DNA from: Gonapodya sp. JEL0774
Lineage: Eukaryota > Monoblepharomycota > Monoblepharidomycetes > Monoblepharidales > Gonapodyaceae
Length of the DNA: 64,000 bases
Assembly (NCBI GenBank): GCA_027604505.1
Contig: JADIIX010000040.1
Coordinates: forward strand, 62,001-126,000
Direction: 5' to 3'
Part shown: piece by piece, positions 57,037 through 64,000 of the stretch
How the letters are laid out: each line of letters begins with the position of its first letter
Numbering within the stretch: the stretch's first letter is position 1
Notes under the pieces: model-generated
What the model was told of the DNA's origin: nothing
The model's input: the letters and a program-made list of their open reading frames with translations, nothing else
The model's database searches: none
Program-made: the position numbers and the translations under genes

Positions 57037-60000
57037 ATGAACCCCCCGGCCAAGCGACAAAGGCTCGACAGCGGGGAAGCAATAATTTCTGTGGCTGGAT
57101 GTCAACCGGATGCGGACTTTCTTTGGTGAGAAAGAGAGACCCTGCATGTACGGAATCTCTGCGAAGGCGTACTCATGGACACTACCTTCCCGCGTTCAGC
57201 CCGATCTGCATTGACACGCTACGAGAGGCGGTGAGTTGTCACTCAGACGTGATTTGCTGACGATTGCGGTCTCGCTCGAAACTACAATGGAGGTATCCCG
57301 ATTTCATTCGTGAACATTATAGTATATGACGAGATGTGGGCATTCCTTCTGCCACGCCTGTATCGTGCGACACCTCGAGTCCTCTCGCCAAGAGTGTCCC
57401 GTTTGCGCGACGCCGGTCAAAGCGGACCAGATATTTCCAAACTTCACCCGTGAGTGGTGTTGGGAAAGCTTTGACAAACCGATAGTGATGGTCGGTTTTG
57501 CTTGTCTAATTCGTTATTAATACACCCCCCCTACTGGTCTTGTTATGACTAGTCACGAAACTTCTTTCGCGTCCCAATCTTCCCTCAAACTCCACCGCCG
57601 TTCTTCCCTCGTCCTCCAACCCCTCTGACCGCCGCTCCCTCGATGCTCTTCTGACTACTCTCCTTGATCAAAAACGGAAACTTGAAGCGGGAGAGCGAGA
57701 GCGAGACTTGCTGGCGGTTGAGGAGTTTTTGAAAGGAGCAAGGATCAGGAAAGAAGAGGTACGCTCGAGGCGATGGGAGGAGTTTGCCGACTTGAGCATC
57801 GGTGCCCTGTGGCTCACTTGCGGCAAGCGTCGTCCGAACTTGCTCTCTGAGGTAGTGAGGGACTGAGCTCATTGTACCTACTTTTTGTTTGCTAGCAAAA
57901 GCTGCAACTTACTAGGCATCTTCGCATTATCGATGCCGACTTGGCCTCTTTGCGCGCCCAATTATTGACCATCGAGAGCGCAGCAGGGAGCGGTGGAGAG
58001 AGTTCGCTACAGCTGAATGTACTGCAGGAAGCTGACGGGGTAGTTGCTGCGGGGCCCGATGATGTTGCGCTGCTGAATCAAAGTAGGAAGAGACGAGGAG
58101 TGAGTGTCATTACCTGTCCTACAATCACTGTTTTTCTCATCTGTGTACCATAGCTCGACGCACTTGACCCTGACCCTCTTGAGGCTGTGTCGGTCCCTGG
58201 AGCAGCCTCCAATGGCATGGGCTCGGATGTTCCCGATGACGTTGACAATCTCACAACAACGTCAGGTCGGCCCGCAGCAACGGTCCCTTTACCTGCAAAG
58301 TTGACTTCACGGCAGCGTAGAGCCCTCAGAGAACATGCGGAGGACTTGGAAGAAGCATACGAGGAAGGGCGATTAAATGGTGAAGGGATAGGTTTGCTAT
58401 TGCAGGAATGCAGAATTTGTCTCTGAAGGATTCACCTTCACAGCCATGGAATCCATCGCGAGTTCCTCCGCCGCAGCTCCGGATCCTCTGAATACTTTTC
58501 GCGGAGTTCTTTCGCACTGCATGCGATATTCTCGTGTACGTACCCTTGCTAGGCTACACTACGGGGACGGACTCACGGGCGGGACCAACTCCATTGTGAG
58601 CGCGATCGAGTTTGATAGGGACGATGAGTATTTTGCCACTGCTGGTGGGTGTCTACTGGCTGATCACATTTTGGGACATAATCTTCGATTGAGTGTTGAT
58701 TAAATGAAATCCAGGGGTCACCAAGAAAATCAAAATTTTTGAGTACGCTTCGGTGGTAGCGGATTACTCCTCCCTGTATGGTGGGCGTTCTGAAACAGAT
58801 ATATCAACAGAAACAACCAAGCAGCGCCGACGGGGGGGCTCAACCCTCGCAAAGCGGCGACCTGGGTCATCAGTCGCAGTTGTGGCATCCGCAGTTGCTG
58901 CAGCAGAAGATAGCAATCGACGAATGAGGAAGGGCAGGGGTGGGAAAAGGTCAAAGAGAAACGCGGTCGTCGTGGAGCGAATCGGTGAGGACGATGATTT
59001 GTCAGACGAAGAGGAGGAGGAGGAGGAAGCTGGTGATGGTGTTCCCCGTTATCCGGTGAGGGAGATGAACGGAAGGAGTAAAATCAGGTCAGAATGTCCC
59101 ACTTTTCAGCGAATATTTTCTCTTTTACTTACCTATTGATTCACTTTCAGTTGTGTTTCGTGGAATACCTACATCAAGTCTCATCTCGTCTCGTCCGACT
59201 ACGAAGGTGTTGTGACACTCTGGGATGCAGCAACTGGTCAGGCAGTGTCTCACTTTGACGAGCATGAGAAACGGGCATGGAGTGTGGAATTCTCCAGGAT
59301 GGACCCCATGATGGTGGCCAGTGGCAGCGACGATGCCAAAGGTGAGGGATGATAGAAATTTGAGAATCGCGTAGAGCTGAGTGAACCTTGAATCCACCTA
59401 ACAATAGCCAAGATTTGGTCCACGAACCAAAGACACTCTGTCTGTACAATCGAGGCCAAGGCAAACGTGTGCTCTGTGCGGTTTAATCCTGAGGTAAATT
59501 ACCAAGTGGCCTTCGGCTCTGCGGGTGAGTGCTGGAGGGATAACACGGAGAATTCAAACAAATTCATTGCGCATTTTGTTGAATGAAATGCCATAGATCA
59601 CTTTGTACATTACTACGACATCAGGAACCCATCGCAACCTATTCACTCATTCAAGGGTCACAAAAAGGCGGTTTCTTATGGTATGTTATACAGCCTTCTT
59701 GGTCTGCCCTTTCTCCAAATCTCAGTGTTGGACTCCATCCTGCAGTCAAGTTTGCCGGAAAGGACGACGTAGTGACTGCGTGAGTGACTGCAGCAAACGA
59801 TAACTGAGTCAAACTCTCAATGCCTGTGTCATTGCGTGTCTTCCGCAGCTCGACAGACGGCACTTTGAAGCTGTGGTCAATCCCAGAGACTCTACGCACA
59901 GGCACATCGTCCATCACGCGCACTTTTTCTGGACATGTGAATGAGAAGAATTTTGTCGGTCTGAATGTTAACAATCAGGGTGAACTCTTCGCTTGCGGCT

Positions 60001-60215
60001 CCGAGTCAAATGAGGTATTCATCTACCACAGGGCTCTCGCAAGACCCCTCCTCACCCATGGATTCGGCGCGCCTCTCGTTTCTACAACAGGCGAGCCTGC
60101 CTCGGAATCCGATGCCTCGCAATTCGTAAGTAGTGTTTGTTGGAGGAGGCACACGGCCAATCAGCTTGTTTGTGCGAATTCCTGTGGAAGACTGAAGGTG
60201 GTGGAGATCGTGTAG
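57037..60215 (+). CDS. COP1: COP1 E3 ubiquitin ligase (RING - coiled coil - WD40)
   Basis: RING-type ubiquitin ligase that recruits substrates through its WD40 propeller; represses light responses in plants and degrades transcription factors in animals. Thirteen exons: 57037-57125, 57200-57230, 57323-57449, 57553-57758, 57896-58099, 58154-58379, 58444-58644, 58715-59087, 59151-59341, 59408-59524, 59597-59680, 59746-59779, 59849-60215; 749 residues, all phases matching. RING cysteines come together only after splicing (CPICIDTL, then [17 protein letters not shown], then ECPVCATPV). Coiled coil near residues 160-250. The propeller begins [20 protein letters not shown] and includes [46 protein letters not shown] and STDGTLKLW. 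About 90 charged residues ([17 protein letters not shown]) are inserted in the first blade. Confidence 0.95.
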
Positions 60216-60345
60216 GATCTGTCTGAGATCTGGAAGGGGGTGACAATGCACATTCTGTAAATCTAGTTGCATACATGTGGATTAAAATTTACATGATAAA
60301 CTGTAGTAAATACTTGCAAGAAATTGTTGAAATCTTCTTCTCCAA

Positions 60346-63300
60346 TTAAATGAGTCCAAACCCCTTAGCATTCTCAATAGCTGTCATCAAGCGCTCCTCC
60401 AGCTTCTCTTTGGAACAATACTGCGGGAGTAAAATACGGCCAAAACCTGCATCGAAGTGTAGCATTTATATAATGCGTCGATACATCTGATGTCATCCAG
60501 TAGTAACTCACATGTCATTGCCGTTGGAAGTCTGTCAGTGTCAGGTCCGTTTCTCTGAATAACGAATGTCACGTTTCCAAGACCTTTCAGTGGCACTCGA
60601 TCCGAAGCTGTCACAAATGTCAAGAGCTTTTTCTTTTGGTCTTGCGACATTCTACGATCACAGGTTGAAACAGGTTGGATCCATCAAACTCGATTCTACA
60701 GACGGCTGTATTGGAAGACTTACCCATGGATAATCGTCCAAAAATCACTTTGGGAGATCAATGGTTCGCTTCGGTCATTGCAGTATCTTTCGGAATTATT
60801 GGAGACAGAAGTAACAATCACCGGATAAACTGATCCTCTGGTGCGAACCCGTCATATTCCGCGGCTTTCTCAAGCTCGCCGAAATTCAAATCATCACTTC
60901 CACACAGCATAAGCTCAAGTTCTTCTGGACGACACATCTGATGTCCCGAATTGGCCATTGTGATTTGGTACACCATGGAAAACTCGGAGATACTCACTTT
61001 AAGTGCCCCTCCTCCACAAACTTTATAGAACCCTCGCTTGAATGCATCGAAGGGTCGGCGCACCGACTCCTTTGCCAAGTGCTCTACATAAAGCGCCACG
61101 AACTCTGTGAATTGTAACATTTGGGGTGACACCAAAACCATCGTAAAACGACAAGAATCGAACGAATACCTCTCCTATTTTGATTGGTGACGGGTACATT
61201 GGAGCCATTTTCGATGAGTTGGTGGGTGACAACTTTGCCATAAACGTCATAATCGACTTCAAATGATCGCATGAAAACGTCCGAAACATCTCCATCGTCC
61301 CATTGGAGCATTTGTTCAAGGCCTCTACCGAGCGCCTGGGCACATATGAAAGCTCAAATCGACAAAAACAAAGCACGATGTAGGTAATCAACAACAAACC
61401 GGAAATGCTTCCTTGATATCCTCCAAAGTGGGTTCTTCCCCAAGCAACTTCTTGTACACCAATTTCGGGAAGTGTACGTCGACAATTACTCCATTGAACA
61501 ACGCCAAGCCGAGGATTACTCCGGCCAATTCGAAGGTGGAGGAAGGCTCTGGCGACCAACCATTGATCCAGGAAAAACGAGTCTCCTCGTCATACGTGAA
61601 GAGCCCTGTTTAAACGCTTTAAACCACCCGCTGAATCGTCAATCAGCGGTTGCATATACCTACCGTACGCCGGGTCCAACAAATTGTTCACTACGACCTG
61701 AAAGAACTCCTTTTGCACCCCACCTTGATCCATACCCTCCTCACCTCCCCCAACAAACTTCACTCGAAGAGGCTTTTTGAGATCCTTCTCCTTTTTGGTA
61801 ATCTGGGATGATAATATCAAGTGTATTCGAAAATCACCAATATCAGTGAGACCACGAGAAAGCACACACCTGAAGTAGAACATCAGCTACCTTAAACGAT
61901 CATAATAAATCGTAATCACCACTGAACGACAGAAACAACCAAGCTGAAAAAAACCAACCAGTTTCTCCCGTCGAACTTCGAGTACCAGATAAGGCATCAC
62001 ATGCTCTCGAAGGCGATCCTCCAAGCCCGTCACGGACGGCGAGTCTTGAAAAAATCTTTGTGCGTGGATCACGAGAGCGTGATTGACAAAGGCGTCCTGT
62101 GCATGCGTAGAAGGGCACAATGTCACGCACCGCGCGTTTAGTCATCAGCTCAAACAGAAACACTAACTCACCTCAAACTCCACACTCATCTGCACCCTAT
62201 GTGGTGTACCGATCGGAAATCAGCACTTCCAAACACGATTTTCTCCACGGAGTACACAACTCAACCTGACCAAAACGAACTTCCAAACTTACATCGAATC
62301 AATCCTAATCACCTTGGTCTTGCTCACCGCGTCAAACAAAAACGGATAACTGAACCAACTGAAAGCCCTCTCCCCGCCTGCGCCTCCGGACCCTCCAGCA
62401 CCAAGAGTCGCTCCGGTGGCTCGAGCATCCAATATTCGCCGCCAGGTCCGGTACTCCTCTTTGAAATTGAGCTCCGCCACGGCAGAGTTGTAGAAGGCGG
62501 ATAAAGGGAGGGGTCGAGGGATGGCAGATTCGTTTGCGTGATCTATTTTCCAGAAACGGTTGAGTCGTCACATGACGACGGCACAAATCTATACAACGCA
62601 CAAAACAGTTGTAAAGTCTTGACAGCGGAAACGACCGCATCGTTCGACTGCAGGTTCTGCGAGAAATTGTCCGACACGAAGGCTTGAAACGCTTTCACGA
62701 TCCTATCTAGACCACTTTCATCGTATCTTCAAAAGACGATCGTGTCACACGATGGCAGACAAGGTGAATATTCACACAGGAGACGGAGGCTACACACTTT
62801 GAAAACCATCGAACGAGGTCCACTTTCACTGCAGATCTCAAATTTCCTACGATTGTTGCAGCTCGTCTTACTAAGCATGATGACATGGAGTGACCAGAGA
62901 GGCAAGGGTTCTTGAAGCATTTAAATGAAACATCAACGTCATAGCAAATCATCGACAGGTATCCGGCAAAACCACGCACCTCCAAATGTACAACGATCTC
63001 TCTCACACCCGGAATTCTCTCAACTTTTATAGCTCTCGGGTATATTTCGATATGGGAGAGTGCCACATCGGCTGCTTCGGCGAGAGCTGTTGCGAACAAC
63101 GGTTGGGGTTCCTAAAGTATAACAATTGCAATGGCGTCGTAAGGTCCAGGAGACATGGGGTGGCTCAACCACAGCAAGCGAAGATGAATCTTACGAGTTT
63201 CTGGATGGACGTGTACAGCGCCCGCACGGCCTGGATGTCCATACCACCCAACGATCCAGGTTCTCCTCGCGCTCCCATCACCCCACCAGTATCCACAAAG

Positions 63301-64000
63301 CTACTTCCCACGGCGATCGAATTTGAAAAAAATGAACGAATTGAGTTCGATAATGTAGCCGCCCGAGACTGGGCGGTGGACGGGTCCGCATCAAAGGAAA
63401 GACTATAATCCTCCACCGCTTGTCGAACAGAGACAGCTGTGAGGTACGCAGGCGAGGAGTCACTCGCCGTCACTGCTCCACCGAGGCCATCGCTACGGCT
63501 CCGCTCCCCGCCCTCGCTCTGGACTTCGGTGGATGGGGATCTCGAGAGTGCCGGAGAACCTTCTCCGAGTTCTCCGAGCGTTGCAGAGAGATGCGTGGGA
63601 AGAGAAAAGGTTTGCGATGGGATTGGTGTTGCGGATGACGGTCGGTCGACCGACGCACGGCTGTTCAGCGAGGGAGAGAGACCCGATGGTGGTGTGTTAT
63701 TGAAACGGAAGGGGAGCGCAGACGCGGTGACTTTTGGTATGGTCGTGAGTGTCGAGTGATCAGTGAGCTGGCTAAAAGTTGGAATGTGCTCCGGGCTGGA
63801 TGAGGCGCGACTTGCCAGCGAGGGTTCTGCTTCACAGTCCAGCTTCCCCTCACGAGGAAGGTCGGGGAGTTCCCCGGTAGAATTGAAAAGCGACGCAAAC
63901 GGAGAAGAAGCAAATAGTGAGAAAAGCAAGCTCCGATTTGCCGGATTCGGTGTCGAGGCAGCTGGGAGAGCAGACTCGGCTTCGGGGCCCAACCGTGATC
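60346..64000 (-). CDS. HECT-type E3 ubiquitin ligase, UBE3A-like (5' end cut by window)
   Basis: Ubiquitin ligase that forms a thioester with ubiquitin before transfer. Exons (minus): >64000-63195, 63111-62980, 62910-62798, 62726-62602, 62542-62293, 62196-62172, 62096-61959, 61890-61870, 61802-61664, 61605-61400, 61335-61170, 61104-60998, 60937-60822, 60786-60724, 60651-60512, 60446-60346. The visible N-part is Ser/Pro-rich; the middle ([43 protein letters not shown]) follows UBE3A order. HECT blocks: [84 protein letters not shown], and [20 protein letters not shown] with the catalytic Cys codon split by an intron (60512/60446-60445). The tail ends AKGFGLI. Two exons are only 21 and 25 bases long. 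Convergent with COP1, 130 bases between stops. Confidence 0.93.

Noticed and set aside
62543-62571. 29-base intron in the HECT gene
   Set aside because: Using the GTGCGT donor at 62601 gives a normal 59-base intron and restores LQLFYHANES.

Overview
The window is a gene-dense piece of a eukaryotic nuclear genome, almost certainly a zoosporic (flagellated, chytrid-like) fungus. Nearly every gene is cut by short introns, mostly 50-100 bases, with GTGAGT, GTGGGT or GTGCGT donors, and I assembled the gene models by matching reading phase across those junctions. Typical fungal genes (an Npr1/Hal5-type kinase, a cytochrome b5-acyl-CoA dehydrogenase fusion, a Leu5-type carrier) sit beside CFAP206, a ciliary axoneme protein, and BRK1, the small subunit of the SCAR/WAVE actin complex. 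That combination points to a fungus that still makes a motile zoospore and can crawl.

Left part (1-22 kb): the 3' end of a CUL1-type cullin; TIM50; a 4.8-kb CpG-poor island without intact genes that carries a large imperfect inverted repeat (3.85-4.83 kb); an unrecognised Ser/Pro-rich protein gene; an HSL-type esterase; a small methyltransferase; a 4.1-kb gene-poor stretch; and a very C-rich, low-complexity protein kinase gene. Middle (22-41 kb): FCF2 and a 12-kb, about 45-exon USP9X/fat-facets-type deubiquitinase share a 107-bp divergent promoter. They are followed by an unrecognised conserved protein, an ATP-grasp ligase and a REX1B-like gene. Right part (41-64 kb): BRK1, CFAP206, EI24, a METTL21-type methyltransferase divergent from GINS subunit PSF3, a mitochondrial CoA-type carrier, the cytochrome b5-acyl-CoA dehydrogenase, an unrecognised multipass membrane protein, full-length COP1, and a UBE3A-like HECT ligase that runs off the right edge.

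Themes: four separate ubiquitin-system genes (cullin, USP9X-like, COP1, HECT) fall in one window. Mitochondrial/lipid genes (TIM50, carrier, acyl-CoA dehydrogenase) and cytoskeleton/flagellum genes (BRK1, CFAP206) also recur. This is clustering by eye; no operon-like co-regulation is implied beyond the two short divergent promoters. I saw no convincing tRNA, rRNA, CRISPR array or intact transposon. Exon borders were derived by hand; those called uncertain in the entries should be checked against transcripts.
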